A stretch of DNA of 51,599 nucleotides from Verrucomicrobiota bacterium (GTDB lineage Bacteria; Verrucomicrobiota; Verrucomicrobiia; Verrucomicrobiales; DEV007). This document shows positions 1 to 11,030 of this stretch, one piece after another (position 1 is the stretch's first letter; every line of letters starts with the position of its first letter). The DNA lies in contig JAGWVU010000033.1 in NCBI GenBank assembly GCA_018970725.1, positions 1 through 51,599 of the forward strand, given 5' to 3'. The notes beneath the pieces were generated by a model that searched no databases, was not told the DNA's origin, and saw nothing but the letters and a program-made list of their open reading frames with translations. A program made the translations under genes and the position numbers.

Positions 1-118
1 CATCCGGGAGACTCCCCTGCCGTTCTCGCTAATGCCGGAACAACTGCTCCATGGCCTCGCCCCGCAGGAAGTCGCGGACCTGCTGGCCTTCCTCAGCTCT
101 CTCCGCAACGCTCCCTAA
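1..118 (+). CDS. C-terminal end of a PVC-type haem-domain protein (partial)
   Basis: Only the last 38 codons are in the window; the reading frame begins at base 2 and the stop is TAA at 116-118. The visible tail contains FSLMPEQLLHGLAPQEVADL followed by LAFLSSL. This matches the end of the haem-binding domain in the complete gene at 31010-34426, which has SLMPAGLTASLREDEFVDL then VRFLSEL at the same place. It is therefore probably the end of a large secreted protein of the same Planctomycetes/Verrucomicrobia family, in which a CxxCH haem site would lie upstream, outside the window. It is convergent with queA (60 bp between the stops), and no clear terminator hairpin is visible in that gap. 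The identification rests on the tail alone. Confidence 0.6.
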   Translation, partial: IRETPLPFSLMPEQLLHGLAPQEVADLLAFLSSLRNAP

Positions 119-178
119 GAGAACCGCTGGCCACGCCTCGCGACGCGATCTTTGAGAAAGGCGGGTTAAAGGATCAGG

Positions 179-1150
179 CTAAAGAATCAACATGCAGTCT
201 CCGTAACTGTAAAACCGATACTCTTCCCGGATCGCCTCATGGTAAGCCTCGAGAATGAGGTCCCGACCGGCCAAGGCGCTGACCAGCATCAGGAGGGTCG
301 ATTTGGGCAGGTGGAAATTCGTCAACAACCCATTCACCCGGCGGAAGGCGTAGGGGGGATAAATGAAAATCGAGGTCTCCCCGGCCCCGCCCCGGATTCC
401 TCCGCCCGCGGCCAAATGCTCCAACACCCGAACCACCGTGGTTCCCACCGCGATGACCCGTTCCGCCCCCGCGATCGCGCTGGCGTCGGCATTGGAAACC
501 TCGAAGCGCTCGACGTGCATCTTGTGCTCGCTGACCTCCGTCGCCTTGACGGGGAGAAACGTTCCCGCCCCCACGTGCAGGGTGACAAACCGATGGTTCA
601 CCCGCTCCAGAATCTCCGGAGTGAAGTGCAGTCCCGCCGTCGGAGCGGCGATCGCTCCTTCCCGGCTCGCGTAAACCGTCTGGTAACGTTCGCGGTCCAC
701 GGTGTCCTCCCCCCGTTTCATGTAGGGCGGCAAGGCCAAATGCCCGTCCCGGCCGGGATCGAGCGGAGGCTCAAAACGCAGCCACCGGGTCCCGTCCGCA
801 CAAACCTCGCAGACCGTGGCCGTTGATCCTCCGATGCTGACCCGGTCCCCCTGACGGAACCGTTTCCCGGGCTTGACCATGCAGCGCCACGTCTCGTCCG
901 GTCCGGGCTCGAGACGCAAAATCTCCAGTCGGCCATCTGGAGAAAAAAACCGGGCGGGCACCACCCGGGTGTTGTTCAGAACCACCAAGTCCGCGCCAGA
1001 GAAAAAGGTGGGAAAATCCCGGAAATTCCGGTGCTCCAGCTTCCCGGTCGCCCGGTGGACCACCAACATCCGGGAGGCGTCGCGCCGCTCCGCCGGATGG
1101 CTCGCGATGAGCCGGTCCGGCAAGGTGTAATCAAAATCGTCCGTTTTCAC
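179..1150 (-). CDS. queA: S-adenosylmethionine:tRNA ribosyltransferase-isomerase QueA
   Basis: QueA transfers and isomerises the ribose of SAM onto preQ1 at the tRNA wobble position, giving epoxyqueuosine in the cytoplasm. The 323-residue product starts KTDDFDYTLPDRLIASHPA after the initiator and carries the hallmark APTAGLHFT segment, the VTLHVGAGTF segment and NFHLPKSTLLMLVSALAG near the C-terminus. I chose the GTG at 1150 because the QueA N-terminus begins exactly there. The frame stays open upstream, but that extension is low-complexity translation of the neighbouring gene. The GTG overlaps the TGA stop of the upstream adenosyltransferase gene (GTGA), so the two are probably translationally coupled. 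At 323 residues it is slightly shorter than common QueA proteins (about 340-355), without an obvious missing core motif. Confidence 0.95.
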   Translation of the reverse strand: MKTDDFDYTLPDRLIASHPAERRDASRMLVVHRATGKLEHRNFRDFPTFFSGADLVVLNNTRVVPARFFSPDGRLEILRLEPGPDETWRCMVKPGKRFRQGDRVSIGGSTATVCEVCADGTRWLRFEPPLDPGRDGHLALPPYMKRGEDTVDRERYQTVYASREGAIAAPTAGLHFTPEILERVNHRFVTLHVGAGTFLPVKATEVSEHKMHVERFEVSNADASAIAGAERVIAVGTTVVRVLEHLAAGGGIRGGAGETSIFIYPPYAFRRVNGLLTNFHLPKSTLLMLVSALAGRDLILEAYHEAIREEYRFYSYGDCMLIL

Positions 1151-1701
1151 CGAGCCTCGGAATCCCCTTCCTCGAGCCGGGCCAACAGCCAGAAGAGATC
1201 GGAGAGCCGGTTGACCCAACGCAAAAGCAACGGATTGGGCAATTTGCCCGACTCCGAAAGAGCGACAATGGCACGTTCCCCATGGCGAACCACGGTCCGG
1301 GCCATATCCAAGGCCGCCCCCGCCCGGTTGCCCGCCGCCCCTGGCACCGCCCACCGGGCAAAACTGATGCCGCGCTCTTCTTCCAGCAGGCGAACCAGCT
1401 CATCCAGCTCCCCAAGCATGGATTCCCCCACCACGCCCCCTCCCTTCCCGCGATAGGTCGCCCAATCATCCTCGTGGGTGGCCAATTCGCCCATCACGAG
1501 CACCAGATCCGTTTGGATCTTGGCGATGCTGGACCGCACCAACGGCTCCCCTGCATCGACCCGGGCCAAGCCCAGGATCGAGTTGACCTCGTCGAGAATC
1601 CCATAGGTGTTGACCCGGGGATCAGACTTGGAGACCCGCCGACCGAACATCAGATCGGTCTGGCCTTCATCCCCTTTCCGGGTGCTGATTGACATCGCCA
1701 T
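1147..1701 (-). CDS. PduO-type cob(I)alamin adenosyltransferase
   Basis: The 184-residue protein is a PduO/MMAB-type ATP:cob(I)alamin adenosyltransferase, which makes adenosylcobalamin from reduced corrinoid and ATP. The N-terminal ATP-binding motif is STRKGDEGQTDLMFGRR. The C-terminal half holds the family arginine/glutamate segment RTVVRHGERAIVAL and the closing NRLSDLFWLLAR. Length is normal for the family. It lies 79 bp downstream of rpoC on the same strand and overlaps queA by 4 bp, so it probably shares a transcript with queA and possibly with rpoBC. A second ATG two codons downstream is an alternative start. The name pduO or cobO would depend on pathway context that is not visible here, so no symbol is given. 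Confidence 0.9.
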   Translation of the reverse strand: MAMSISTRKGDEGQTDLMFGRRVSKSDPRVNTYGILDEVNSILGLARVDAGEPLVRSSIAKIQTDLVLVMGELATHEDDWATYRGKGGGVVGESMLGELDELVRLLEEERGISFARWAVPGAAGNRAGAALDMARTVVRHGERAIVALSESGKLPNPLLLRWVNRLSDLFWLLARLEEGDSEAR

Positions 1702-1719
1702 GACGCTTGAAAGTGGGAA

Positions 1720-1747
1720 CCACAGGGGCGGCGAACCACCCCCGTGG
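1720..1747 (-). other. GC-rich hairpin between rpoC and the adenosyltransferase gene
   Basis: On the minus-strand transcript, CCACGGGGG pairs with CCCCTGTGG (arms at plus positions 1739-1747 and 1720-1728). This gives nine base pairs with one G-U wobble and a 10-nt loop. No U-tract follows, so it does not look like a complete intrinsic terminator. It could be an RNA processing or stabilising element separating the rpoBC message from the adenosyltransferase-queA pair. The pairing is seen; the role is inferred. Confidence 0.4.
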
Positions 1748-1780
1748 CCTCAAAGGCAGGGAATCCCGGAAAACCGGATC

Positions 1781-4700
1781 TCACTCGGCATCCGCGTATT
1801 GATCCTCCTCCACGGTCTCCTCCGGCATTTCCATCGGAATGGCCTCGGCAGTCGGTTGGATGCGGATATCGCGGGCGGTCTTGAACCCGGTCCCGGCCGG
1901 AATGAGATGCCCCATGATGACGTTCTCCTTGAACCCGCGGAGTTGATCGACCTTGCCGAGGGTGGCGGCATCGGTCAGCACACGGGTCGTGTCTTGGAAC
2001 GAGGCGGCGGAGATGAAGCTATCGGTTTCCAAGGACGCCTTGGTGATGCCGAGCAACACCGGTTCCCCTTCCGCAGGCTTGCCCCCTTGCTCCTCGATCT
2101 GGCGGTTGACCTGATCGAACTCCACCCGCTCCACCTGATCTCCCCAGAGGAAGCTGGTATCGCCCGGATCAATCACCTTCACCTTCCGCAGCATCTGCCG
2201 GATGATGATTTCGATGTGCTTGTCGTTGATCTCAACCCCTTGGAGACGGTAGACCTCCTGGACCTCGTTGACGAGGTGCTCCTGAAGTTTCTGCGGTCCG
2301 CAAATCTCCAGAATCTCATGGGGCACCACCGGTCCCTCGGTGAGCTGCTGGCCTTTTTCGACCGTGTCCCCCTTGATCACGATGATGTGCTTGTTGAGCG
2401 GAATGAGGTGCTCCTCTTCCTCGCCGGATTCGGGATCGGTGATCACCAGTTTGCGCTTGCCGCGCACGATACCGGCGATGTCCACGAGTCCATCAATCTT
2501 GGCGATCTCGGCGGAATCCTTCGGCTTGCGGGCTTCGAAAAGCTCCGCCACCCGGGGCAGACCGCCGGTGATATCCTTGGTTTTCGCCTGCTTCCGGGGC
2601 GTCTTGGCCACCATGGTTCCCGCGGTGATCTTCTTGCCCTCCTGCACGCTGAGGAAGGCTCCTGCCGGCACCGAGTAGGTGGCGATCACGTCCTTGGTCT
2701 TGGGATCGGTGATCACGATCTGCGGGTGCAGATCCTCCTTGTGCTCCACCACCACCAGGCTCGAACCACCCGACGCCTCGTCCTTCTTCTTGGCGATAGT
2801 GATGCCCAGGATCATGTCGCGGAATCCAATCACCCCGGCCCGTTCCGAAATGATCGGGATGTTGTGTTGGTCCCACTTCACGATGATCTCGCCCGCTTCC
2901 ACCACCGCGTTGTCCGGCTTGAAGATTTCCGCCCCGAGGACCAGGCTATGGCTCTCGAGTTCACGACCATCCGCGTCGTGCACGCTGATCGTGCCACTCT
3001 TGCTCAAGACCACCCAACGACCCTCGGAGGTTTCCACCGTCCGCACCGAGTTGTAGTGGATCCGCCCCGCGTTCTTCACCTTGATGACCGGCTGCTTGGC
3101 CGAGGTCGAAGCCACCCCACCGACGTGGAACGTCCGCATGGTGAGCTGCGTTCCGGGTTCACCGATCGATTGCGCCGCCACGATTCCGACGGCATCGCCC
3201 TCGCGCGCCATTTTCTGCGTGGCGAGGCTCATCCCGTAACAACGAGCGCAACAGCCGCGCTCGGATTCACAGGTCAAAACCGAACGGATCTTGAGCTGCT
3301 CCCGGCCCAAACGACCGAGCGCGTCCGCCTGCGATTCCTCGATCAGATCGTTGATCTCGATCACCACCTTGCTGGTCACCGGATCGGTCACCCGCTCGGC
3401 GCTGACCCGGCCGTAAACCCGGGTCTTGAGATCAACCACCTCCTCGTCGCCTTCGTAAATCGGAGACACGGTGATCCCGTTGACGGTGCCGCAATCCAGT
3501 TGCGTGATGATCACGTCCTGGGCCACGTCCACCAGCTTCCGGGTCAAATACCCGGAGTCCGCCGTCTTCAGGGCGGTATCTGCGAGCCCCTTCCGCGCAC
3601 CGTGCGTCGAAATGAAGTATTCCAACACTGACAACCCCTCGCGGAAGTTGGAGATGATGGGACGCTCGATGATTTCACCCGAGGGCTTGGCCATCAATCC
3701 ACGCATCCCGGAGAGCTGCTTGATCTGGGCCCGGTTCCCCCGCGCGCCCGAGTCCACCATCATGAAGAGCGGGTTCGGGAAGCTCCGCCCGTCGTTGTGC
3801 TCGATGGAACGGAAGAGGGCCTTCTGGATCCGGTCGGAAGCCTCCGTCCAGATGTCGATCACCTTGTTGTAACGCTCCCCGTTGGTGATGACCCCGCGGG
3901 TGTAGTGGGCCGTGACCTCGCGGAGTTTCTCGTAGGCTTCGTCGATCACGTTGATCTTCTCGTCCGGAATCACCATGTCGCTGATCCCGATCGACGCCCC
4001 GGAGCGCGTGGCTTCGCGGAACCCGAGGTCCTTGAGACGATCCAGAGCTTCCACCGTTTGCGACTGGCCGGACACCTGGTAACAGCGCCAGATGATGTCA
4101 CCGAGCACCTTTTTGTTGACCAGCGTGTTGATGAAACCGAGCCGCTCGGGCCAAATCTCGTTGAAACGAACCCGGCCCGGCGTCGTCACGATCACCCGGC
4201 TCTCCTTGTCGCCGTAAACCGTGTCCTTCCCGAAGTCGGGGTTCCGCAGCCTGATCGCGTCGTGGATGTGGACCTTGTGCGCCGCCAGAGCGAACTCCAC
4301 CTCCCCCATGTCGGCGAAGAGCGACAGGGTCGGCACCTTCTCCTTGTCCCGGATCGGCAATTGCTTCGACCAAGTCAAATGGTAACAACCCAAGGTGATG
4401 TCCTGGGAAGGGGTCGTGACCGGACGACCCGAGGACGGCGAGAAGATGTTGTTCGGCGCCAGCATCAACATGCGGGCTTCCATCTGCGCTTCCACCGAAA
4501 GCGGCACGTGAACCGCCATCTGGTCTCCGTCGAAGTCGGCGTTGTAGGCCCCGCACGTCAGCGGATGGAGACGGATCGCGGACCCCTCGATCAACACCGG
4601 TTCAAAGGCTTGAATCGAAAGCCGGTGCAACGTCGGCGCCCGGTTCAGCAAGACCGGGTGGCCCTTGGTCACCTCCTCGAGAATGTCCCAGACCTCCGTG

Positions 4701-5932
4701 GTGCGCCGCTCGATCATCTTCTTCGCGCTGCGCACCGTGTGCACATAGCCCAGCTCCTTGAGCCGGCGGATGATGAAGGGTTCGAACAGGACCAAAGCCA
4801 TCTTCTTGGGAAGACCGCACTGTCCAAGTTTCAACTCGGGTCCGATCACGATGACCGAACGGCCGGAGTAATCGACCCGCTTCCCGAGAAGGTTCTGCCG
4901 GAAACGACCGCTCTTGCCCTTGAGCATGTCGGACAAAGACTTGAGCGCCCGGTTCCCGGCTCCGGTCACGGCCCGCCCGTGGCGACCGTTGTCGAAGAGA
5001 GCGTCCACCGCCTCCTGCAGCATCCGCTTTTCGTTGCGGATGATGACGTCCGGCGTCTTCAACTGGAGCAGATTTTTCAATCGGTTGTTCCGGTTGATCA
5101 CGCGCCGGTAAAGGTCGTTCAGGTCCGATGTGGCAAAGCGCCCACCCTCCAACGGCACCAGCGGCCGCAAATCCGGAGGAATCACCGGCAACACATCCAA
5201 CACCATCCACTCCGGACGGGTGCGCGACGAAAGAAAGCCCTGCGCCAGCTTGAGCCGTTTGGCCAGTTTCTTGCGCACCTGCTTGGACCGGGTCTTGCCC
5301 ATGGCCTCTTCGAGATCGATGACCGTCTGCGGGAGGTTGAGATTGGCGAGCAGCTCCTTCACCGCCTCCGCCCCCATGCCAACCCGGAAACTGCGCTCTC
5401 CGTATTCCTCCTCCGCCTCGCGCCACTCCACTTCGGTCAGTAGTTGCCCCGCCTCGAGAGGAGTGTTTCCCGGATCGATGACAATGCAGTCCTCATAGTA
5501 AATGACACGCTCCAACTGCCGGGCGCTCATGTCCAGCATGAGGCCGATCCGCGAAGGCATGCACTTGTAAAACCAGATGTGGCTCACCGGAACGGCCAAC
5601 TCGATGTGGCCCATCCGCTCCCGCCGCACCCGGCTCAACGTCACCTCCACACCGCACCGGTCACAGACCACGCCCTTGTGCTTGATCCGCTTGTATTTTC
5701 CGCAGGCGCACTCCCAATCCTTCGTCGGTCCGAAAATGCGCTCGCAGAAAAGGCCGCCCTTCTCGGGTTTGAAGGTCCGGTAGTTGATCGTCTCCGGATT
5801 CTTCACTTCCCCCTGGCTCCACGAACGAATGACGTCAGGAGAGGCCACGGTGATGTTGACTTGGTCAAAGCCCTTCCCCTTGGATTCACCGCCCCAGAGT
5901 TCCTTCAAATGGCTCTCAACGCTGTTTTCCAT
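1781..5932 (-). CDS. rpoC: DNA-directed RNA polymerase subunit beta'
   Basis: This 1383-residue protein is the catalytic beta' subunit of RNA polymerase. The N-terminal zinc ribbon is visible as C75, C77, C90 and C93 ([19 protein letters not shown]). The Mg-binding active-site loop [15 protein letters not shown] lies near residue 460. The second zinc site [13 protein letters not shown] is near residue 890. The C-terminus is acidic (EEDQYADAE). The length matches bacterial RpoC without large lineage inserts. It starts 40 bp downstream of rpoB on the same strand, the standard rpoBC arrangement. Confidence 0.98.
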   Translation of the reverse strand: MENSVESHLKELWGGESKGKGFDQVNITVASPDVIRSWSQGEVKNPETINYRTFKPEKGGLFCERIFGPTKDWECACGKYKRIKHKGVVCDRCGVEVTLSRVRRERMGHIELAVPVSHIWFYKCMPSRIGLMLDMSARQLERVIYYEDCIVIDPGNTPLEAGQLLTEVEWREAEEEYGERSFRVGMGAEAVKELLANLNLPQTVIDLEEAMGKTRSKQVRKKLAKRLKLAQGFLSSRTRPEWMVLDVLPVIPPDLRPLVPLEGGRFATSDLNDLYRRVINRNNRLKNLLQLKTPDVIIRNEKRMLQEAVDALFDNGRHGRAVTGAGNRALKSLSDMLKGKSGRFRQNLLGKRVDYSGRSVIVIGPELKLGQCGLPKKMALVLFEPFIIRRLKELGYVHTVRSAKKMIERRTTEVWDILEEVTKGHPVLLNRAPTLHRLSIQAFEPVLIEGSAIRLHPLTCGAYNADFDGDQMAVHVPLSVEAQMEARMLMLAPNNIFSPSSGRPVTTPSQDITLGCYHLTWSKQLPIRDKEKVPTLSLFADMGEVEFALAAHKVHIHDAIRLRNPDFGKDTVYGDKESRVIVTTPGRVRFNEIWPERLGFINTLVNKKVLGDIIWRCYQVSGQSQTVEALDRLKDLGFREATRSGASIGISDMVIPDEKINVIDEAYEKLREVTAHYTRGVITNGERYNKVIDIWTEASDRIQKALFRSIEHNDGRSFPNPLFMMVDSGARGNRAQIKQLSGMRGLMAKPSGEIIERPIISNFREGLSVLEYFISTHGARKGLADTALKTADSGYLTRKLVDVAQDVIITQLDCGTVNGITVSPIYEGDEEVVDLKTRVYGRVSAERVTDPVTSKVVIEINDLIEESQADALGRLGREQLKIRSVLTCESERGCCARCYGMSLATQKMAREGDAVGIVAAQSIGEPGTQLTMRTFHVGGVASTSAKQPVIKVKNAGRIHYNSVRTVETSEGRWVVLSKSGTISVHDADGRELESHSLVLGAEIFKPDNAVVEAGEIIVKWDQHNIPIISERAGVIGFRDMILGITIAKKKDEASGGSSLVVVEHKEDLHPQIVITDPKTKDVIATYSVPAGAFLSVQEGKKITAGTMVAKTPRKQAKTKDITGGLPRVAELFEARKPKDSAEIAKIDGLVDIAGIVRGKRKLVITDPESGEEEEHLIPLNKHIIVIKGDTVEKGQQLTEGPVVPHEILEICGPQKLQEHLVNEVQEVYRLQGVEINDKHIEIIIRQMLRKVKVIDPGDTSFLWGDQVERVEFDQVNRQIEEQGGKPAEGEPVLLGITKASLETDSFISAASFQDTTRVLTDAATLGKVDQLRGFKENVIMGHLIPAGTGFKTARDIRIQPTAEAIPMEMPEETVEEDQYADAE

Positions 5933-5972
5933 AATGTTGCTACGGTTGATGTTGCTGCTCTGCGGTTCTGGT

Positions 5973-8900
5973 TCAGGCGGTCATGCTCTCAAGGACATCG
6001 GCATCGGTCTGATCCCGCGGTCCGACCTTCACGTTCAATCCCAAGCTCTGCATTTCCTTGATCAAGACGTTGAATGACTCCGGCGTCCCGGCTTCGAGGT
6101 TGTTGTCGCCCTTGACGATCGCCTCGTAGATCCGGGTCCGGCCCTGCACGTCGTCCGACTTCACCGTCAGCAACTCCTGCAGGGTGTAAGCCGCGCCATA
6201 GGCTTCGAGCGCCCAGACTTCCATCTCCCCGAAACGCTGCCCGCCATACTGGGCCTTGCCCCCGAGGGGTTGCTGCGTGACCAGGGAGTAGGGGCCAACG
6301 GCCCGCGCATGGATCTTGTCTTCCACGAGGTGGCCCAGCTTCAACATGTAGATGATGCCCACCACCACCTGCTGGTGAAAAGCGTCCCCGGTCCGTCCGT
6401 CGTAAAGCGTCGACTTCCCGTTTTCGCCCACCCAGGAGAATCCATCCGCCTCGCGGGCCTGTTTCAGGAAGTTCATCACCTCCTTCTCCGAAATCCCGTC
6501 GAACACCGGGGTCGCCACCTTGAATCCCAGCGCCTTGGCCGCAATCCCCAGGTGGGTCTCCAAAACCTGACCCACGTTCATCCGGCTCGGCACCCCGAGC
6601 GGATTCAGGCAGATGTCGACCGGCGTGCCATCCGAAAGGAAGGGCATGTCCTGCTCGGGAACGATGTTCGCCACCACCCCCTTGTTCCCGTGACGACCGG
6701 CCATTTTGTCCCCGACCGAAAGCTTCCGCTTCTTCGCGACGTAGACCTTGACCTGCTTAATGATCCCGGGATCAACTTCATCCCCCGCCTCCAAGGCGTC
6801 CAAACGGCCTTCCCGTTCTTCGTTGACGTCGGAAAACTTCTGTTCGAACTGCCCGACGATCTCCACGATCTTGACCCGGATCGGGCTGTGCTCGATCTCG
6901 ATCGATTCGTAGGACTCAGCCAGCTTCCGCAGCAACGTCTTGGTGATCTTTTTGTTGGCAGGGATCAGGATCTCCCCGGTGCTTCCGTCGACCACATCGA
7001 GCGGAATCTTCTCCCCGAGCAGGACGTCGGACAACTTCTCGGTCAACTGATCGGTCAACTCCTCGATCTTGCGTTTCCACTCGTCGTCGATCTCGGCCGA
7101 TTGCTTGTCTTTCTCCGCCTTCGAGAGCTTCTGGCGGACCGGGGTGTTGCGCGACGAGACCCGGACGTCCATCACGATCCCTCGGCAACCCGAAGGAACC
7201 CGCAGTGAGGTATCCTTCACGTCCGCCGCCTTCTCCCCGAAAATGGCGCGCAACAAACGCTCCTCGGGAGCCAGTTCGGTTTCGCTCTTCGGCGTGATCT
7301 TCCCGACCAGGATATCCCCGGGCTTCACCTCCGCCCCGATCCGGATGACCCCGTCCGGCCCGAGATGTTTCAGCGCCTCATCGCCCACATTCGGAATGTC
7401 CCGGGTGATTTCCTCCGGCCCCAGCTTGGTGTCCCGGGCCCCGATCTCGAACTCGTCGATGTGGATCGAGGTGTAGATGTCCTCCTTCACCACCCGCTCG
7501 TTGATGGTGATCGCATCCTCGAAATTGTAGCCATTCCAAGGCATGAACGCCACCAGCACGTTCCGTCCCAGCGCAAGCTCCCCGTTCTCGGTATTCGGTC
7601 CGTCCGCGAGGATATCCCCCTCCTTGACGGCATCCCCCCGACGGACGATCGGCCTCTGGTTCAAGCAGGTGCCGGCGTTCGAGCGCATGAACTTCCGCAG
7701 GGGATACACATGAATCCCCTTGTTCGCGTTGGGCTTGACGCATTCGACGTTCGCGAGAAACTCACGGTCCGAGACCGGCAGCTTCCCGTCCTTCGTCACC
7801 ACGATCATTTCCGCGGTAGCCGCCGCCACGATGCCATCCCCTTCGGATACCACCACGGCACGGGAATCCCGGGCCACTTTTTCTTCCATCCCGGTGCCGA
7901 TGTAAGGCGAATCCGAAACCAGAAGCGGCACCCCTTGCCGCTGCATGTTGGAGCCCATCAACGCGCGGTTGGCGTCGTCGTGCTCAAGGAAGGGAATCAA
8001 ACTCGCGGCCACCGAGACCAACTGCTTCGGACTCACGTCCATGTAGTCGGCCGTTTTCGGATCCACGTCCTTGAAATCCCCCTTGTCCCGCACCGTGATC
8101 TTCGGAGCGAGGAAGTTCCCTTTCGCGTCGATCTCGTTGTTCGCCTGCGCGATCATGTGCCGCTCCTCCTCGTCCGCCGTAAGGTAAACGATCTCGGCCT
8201 GAACCACTCCGTTGACGATCCGCCGGTAAGGCGTCTCGATAAATCCGAACTCGTTGATTCCCGCGAAGGTCGACATCGAGTTGATGAGACCAATGTTCGG
8301 ACCTTCCGGCGTCTCGATCGGACAGATCCGGCCGTAGTGCGACGGGTGAACGTCGCGGACTTCGAAACCAGCGCGATCCCGGTTGAGCCCGCCAGGCCCG
8401 AGAGCCGACAGACGCCGCTTGTGCGTCAACTCGGAAAGCGGATTCGTCTGGTCCATGAACTGACTCAGCTGGGAACGCCCGAAGAAATCCCGGACCACCG
8501 CGGACAAAGCTTTCGGATTGATCAGCTTGCCCGGCGTCATCGCCTCGATGTTCACATCGTAGAGCGTCATGCGCTCCTTCACGAGCCGCTCCGTCCGCGC
8601 CAACCCCACCCGGCACTGGTTGCCCAGAAGCTCCCCGACGGCCCGCACCCGGCGGCTGCCCAAGTGATCGATGTCGTCCAGAACGCCTTGGTTGCGCTTC
8701 AGCTTGAGAAGATACTTCAGGGAGGCCACGAAGTCTTCCTTCGTCATGACCCGAACGTCCGTGTCGGTCTTCAGCCCCAGCTTCTGATTGATCTTGTAAC
8801 GACCCACCCGGGTCAGGTCATACTTTTTAGGATCAAAAAAGAGCCGCTTCAACAGTGCCTTGGCGTTCGGGATCGTCGGAGGATCCCCGGGACGGAGGCG

Positions 8901-9806
8901 ACGATAAATATCCTTGAGCGCCTCCTCCTCATCGTGCGCCGGATCCTTTTTCAACGACTTGATGAGGATGTCGTCCTGGGCGGTATCCACCACCGGAACC
9001 GTCTTGTGCCCCAACGCCAGCAACTGCTTCACCACGCCGATGGTCATCGGTTCGTAGGCCTTGCAAAGCACCACGTCCCCGTCCATCAAGTCGGTAAAGG
9101 GAATCCGGGAGCTCAACTCCTCCTCGTCGATGTCCGCCCGCAACTCGAGGTTCTCCACGTCGTAAAACTCGCGGATGATCTGCTCGTCGGTGCCGTATCC
9201 AATCGCCCGCAGGAACGTCGAAGCAAGGAACTTCCGGCGGCGGCGGCGACGATCGAGATAGACGTAAAGCAGATCGTTGGTGTCGAACTGAACCTCCAGC
9301 CAGGAACCGCGGTCCGGAATGATCCGGAACCCGTGCAATTCCTTGCCGTTGAGGTGATAACTCCGCTCAAAACAGACGCCCGGGGAACGGTGCAGCTGGC
9401 TCACCACCACCCGCTCGGCCCCATTGATGACGAAGGTACCCCGACGCGTCATCAATGGCAATTCCCCCATGTAAACCTTCTCTTCCTTCGTGCCGCTCTC
9501 GTCCTTCAACGAAAACGTGACATAGAGCGGGGCGCTGAAGGATTCCCCCTCGCGCAGCGCCTGCAAGGCCGACAGCTTCGGATCACCAACGTCGTAGGAA
9601 ACAAAGTCCAGCGTGAACTTTTCGTCGTAGCTGTCGATCGGGAAGACTTCACGGAAAACCGCTTGCAGCCCCGTGACCTTCCTCTTAGAAGGGGGAATAT
9701 CCTTTTGCAGGAAATCCTCGTAGGATTCAAGCTGCACCTCGATGAGGTTGGGAGGGGTGATGGGCTCCTTGATCTTGCCGAAGTAGCGTCTTTCCAGTTT
9801 TTCCAT
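5973..9806 (-). CDS. rpoB: DNA-directed RNA polymerase subunit beta
   Basis: This 1277-residue protein is the beta subunit of RNA polymerase. The rifampicin-pocket segment [20 protein letters not shown] is followed by [10 protein letters not shown] (roughly residues 443-475). It keeps the aspartate, histidine and serine commonly altered in resistant mutants, so the sequence looks like a rifampicin-sensitive type. Other landmarks are the fork region [16 protein letters not shown] and the C-terminal [20 protein letters not shown]. It is followed by rpoC after 40 bp. Upstream is a 661 bp gap to rplL holding a terminator-like hairpin, so rpoB expression probably depends on read-through, on its own promoter, or on both. 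Confidence 0.98.
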   Translation of the reverse strand: MEKLERRYFGKIKEPITPPNLIEVQLESYEDFLQKDIPPSKRKVTGLQAVFREVFPIDSYDEKFTLDFVSYDVGDPKLSALQALREGESFSAPLYVTFSLKDESGTKEEKVYMGELPLMTRRGTFVINGAERVVVSQLHRSPGVCFERSYHLNGKELHGFRIIPDRGSWLEVQFDTNDLLYVYLDRRRRRRKFLASTFLRAIGYGTDEQIIREFYDVENLELRADIDEEELSSRIPFTDLMDGDVVLCKAYEPMTIGVVKQLLALGHKTVPVVDTAQDDILIKSLKKDPAHDEEEALKDIYRRLRPGDPPTIPNAKALLKRLFFDPKKYDLTRVGRYKINQKLGLKTDTDVRVMTKEDFVASLKYLLKLKRNQGVLDDIDHLGSRRVRAVGELLGNQCRVGLARTERLVKERMTLYDVNIEAMTPGKLINPKALSAVVRDFFGRSQLSQFMDQTNPLSELTHKRRLSALGPGGLNRDRAGFEVRDVHPSHYGRICPIETPEGPNIGLINSMSTFAGINEFGFIETPYRRIVNGVVQAEIVYLTADEEERHMIAQANNEIDAKGNFLAPKITVRDKGDFKDVDPKTADYMDVSPKQLVSVAASLIPFLEHDDANRALMGSNMQRQGVPLLVSDSPYIGTGMEEKVARDSRAVVVSEGDGIVAAATAEMIVVTKDGKLPVSDREFLANVECVKPNANKGIHVYPLRKFMRSNAGTCLNQRPIVRRGDAVKEGDILADGPNTENGELALGRNVLVAFMPWNGYNFEDAITINERVVKEDIYTSIHIDEFEIGARDTKLGPEEITRDIPNVGDEALKHLGPDGVIRIGAEVKPGDILVGKITPKSETELAPEERLLRAIFGEKAADVKDTSLRVPSGCRGIVMDVRVSSRNTPVRQKLSKAEKDKQSAEIDDEWKRKIEELTDQLTEKLSDVLLGEKIPLDVVDGSTGEILIPANKKITKTLLRKLAESYESIEIEHSPIRVKIVEIVGQFEQKFSDVNEEREGRLDALEAGDEVDPGIIKQVKVYVAKKRKLSVGDKMAGRHGNKGVVANIVPEQDMPFLSDGTPVDICLNPLGVPSRMNVGQVLETHLGIAAKALGFKVATPVFDGISEKEVMNFLKQAREADGFSWVGENGKSTLYDGRTGDAFHQQVVVGIIYMLKLGHLVEDKIHARAVGPYSLVTQQPLGGKAQYGGQRFGEMEVWALEAYGAAYTLQELLTVKSDDVQGRTRIYEAIVKGDNNLEAGTPESFNVLIKEMQSLGLNVKVGPRDQTDADVLESMTA

Positions 9807-10376
9807 AGCGGGTGATCGGAGGGTAGTCAGGCTTTCGTCAGACGATGATTGAACCCAACGCCGTCAGTGGTTTTCCGCTCCGCGTGTCCGACACTTTCGT
9901 GTTCCCGGATACACCGCAGGGAAGAACCAACGTCAGCATTGGGTGATTTCCTTGAATGTGGTTTTCGGAAGGCAGGTTTCACCCTCCCTTCCGTTTCAGT
10001 TCCGCAGCCTCAGTATCGAGCGCTCCGGTCGGGGCCGCCCGGCACAATCAACCGCCGGGCGTATGTAAACAGACAAATGCAGGCGCTCTACGAGATCCGG
10101 ACGGCTCTTGGATGCTGCCGGACATCGCAAACAACGGGCAGGGTGGCGTTCCCTCTGCGCGAACGGGGAACGAATCCAACAAACAGGCCCCCAAACCCAC
10201 CCACCAACGAAGCGATCGCGGCGGTGCGAACGCTTGACAGACTCGGCTTTTCGAACATCAGATTCTGCAAGGAACACTCTTGGTTGAACCTGATCCGGGT
10301 CGGGTGAATCATGAGGCGACGCGTGGGAGCAAGCGAACGGTGAGGCCTTCCATCGGGCGCGACCAAACCGGCCCGC

Positions 10377-10405
10377 AACAAAGACCGCAACGTCGGCAAT
10401 GTCAA
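10377..10405 (-). promoter_or_regulatory. Candidate promoter for rpoB
   Basis: On the minus strand a perfect TTGACA (plus 10400-10405) is followed after 17 bases by TTTGTT (plus 10377-10382), a weak -10 match. It directly follows the U-tract of the rplL terminator. Initiation here would give a leader of roughly 560 bases before rpoB. The -35 box is seen; promoter activity is inferred and the -10 is poor. Confidence 0.3.
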
Positions 10406-10406
10406 C

Positions 10407-10438
10407 AAAAAAACCATCGCCCGAAATACGAGCGATGG
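10407..10438 (-). terminator. Intrinsic terminator or attenuator after rplL
   Basis: On the minus-strand transcript, CCATCGC (10432-10438) pairs with GCGATGG (10414-10420) around an 11-nt loop. Seven T residues follow (the A-run at 10407-10413 on the plus strand). It sits 30-60 bases downstream of the rplL stop. The seven-base-pair stem suggests partial termination, consistent with an attenuator that lowers rpoBC transcription relative to the ribosomal protein genes. Confidence 0.75.
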
Positions 10439-10467
10439 CATTTTCGAAAACAATCGGAAAATTCCGG

Positions 10468-10854
10468 TTACTTGAGGGTGACTTTCGCCCCCGCGGCTTC
10501 CAGCTTCTTCTTGATTTCCTCGGCCTCGGCCTTCGGCACGCCTTCGCGGACCACGGATGGAGCGCTCTCCACCAGCGTCTTGGCTTCCCCGAGTCCGAGC
10601 CCGGGGACTACGCCGCGGACTTCCTTGATGACGGCGATCTTATTGTCACCGAACGAGGTCAGCTCCACGGTGAACTCGGTCTTCTCTTCCACCGGTTCCG
10701 CCGCGGCACCGCCACCGCCGGGCATCGCCATAGCCACGCCAACCGGCGCAGCGGCGCTGACGCCCCACTCTTCTTCAAGCGCTTTTACCAACTCAGCAAC
10801 CTCAAGAATAGTGAGCTTGTTGAGTTCCTCTTTGATTTTGTTTAGGTCTGCCAT
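10468..10854 (-). CDS. rplL: 50S ribosomal protein L7/L12
   Basis: This 128-residue stalk protein recruits translation factors to the 50S subunit. It has the helical N-terminal dimerisation domain ([17 protein letters not shown]), an Ala/Gly/Pro-rich hinge (about residues 34-54) and the C-terminal factor-binding domain with [19 protein letters not shown] and an [16 protein letters not shown] ending. It is 176 bp downstream of rplJ, longer than is common for this pair, with no gene in between. A terminator-like hairpin follows. Confidence 0.97.
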   Translation of the reverse strand: MADLNKIKEELNKLTILEVAELVKALEEEWGVSAAAPVGVAMAMPGGGGAAAEPVEEKTEFTVELTSFGDNKIAVIKEVRGVVPGLGLGEAKTLVESAPSVVREGVPKAEAEEIKKKLEAAGAKVTLK

Positions 10855-11030
10855 GTTCGTTGTGGTATTGCCGTGACGGGAAGCGACCCGCCGTTTCAGG
10901 ACCGCCGCCGCGGACCCGACAAGGAACCAGTTGTCTGTTTTTCTTCAGTCAGCCACCAAGGCTGTCATCCATTCAAATTCGTTTGGTCTTTCCGCATGGG
11001 AATTCTCCCCGGGCGGGGGAATCCGCCAAA

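Larger units (their letters stand above)
9807..10467 (-). other. Long non-coding leader between rplL and rpoB
   Basis: No convincing gene lies in these 661 bases. Reading frames of up to 152 codons exist on both strands, but they overlap one another and show no recognisable domain. One of them starts inside the terminator hairpin. On the minus strand the region contains, in order, a hairpin with a U-tract (10407-10438), a TTGACA box directly after it (10400-10405), and a possible 7-bp hairpin whose arms CGTTCCC and GGGAACG lie at 10147-10153 and 10166-10172. In many bacteria rplL and rpoB are separated by a few hundred bases with partial termination or RNA processing; this spacer is on the long side. 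Confidence 0.6.

Noticed and set aside
179-1354. A 391-residue version of QueA starting upstream at 1354
   Set aside because: The extra 68 residues are Gly/Arg-rich antisense-like sequence inside the adenosyltransferase gene; the family N-terminus starts at the GTG at 1150.
1607-9815. Very long plus-strand open frames across the rpoB-rpoC region (for example 1607-3631, 3797-5443 and 7365-9815)
   Set aside because: They are antisense to two unmistakable RNA polymerase genes and consist of Arg/His/Leu/Pro-rich translation expected from the reverse of GC-rich coding sequence. None shows a domain.
10088-10453. A 121-codon minus-strand frame in the rplL-rpoB gap
   Set aside because: It begins inside the rplL terminator hairpin, overlaps plus-strand frames of similar length, lacks a recognisable domain and has no clear ribosome binding site.
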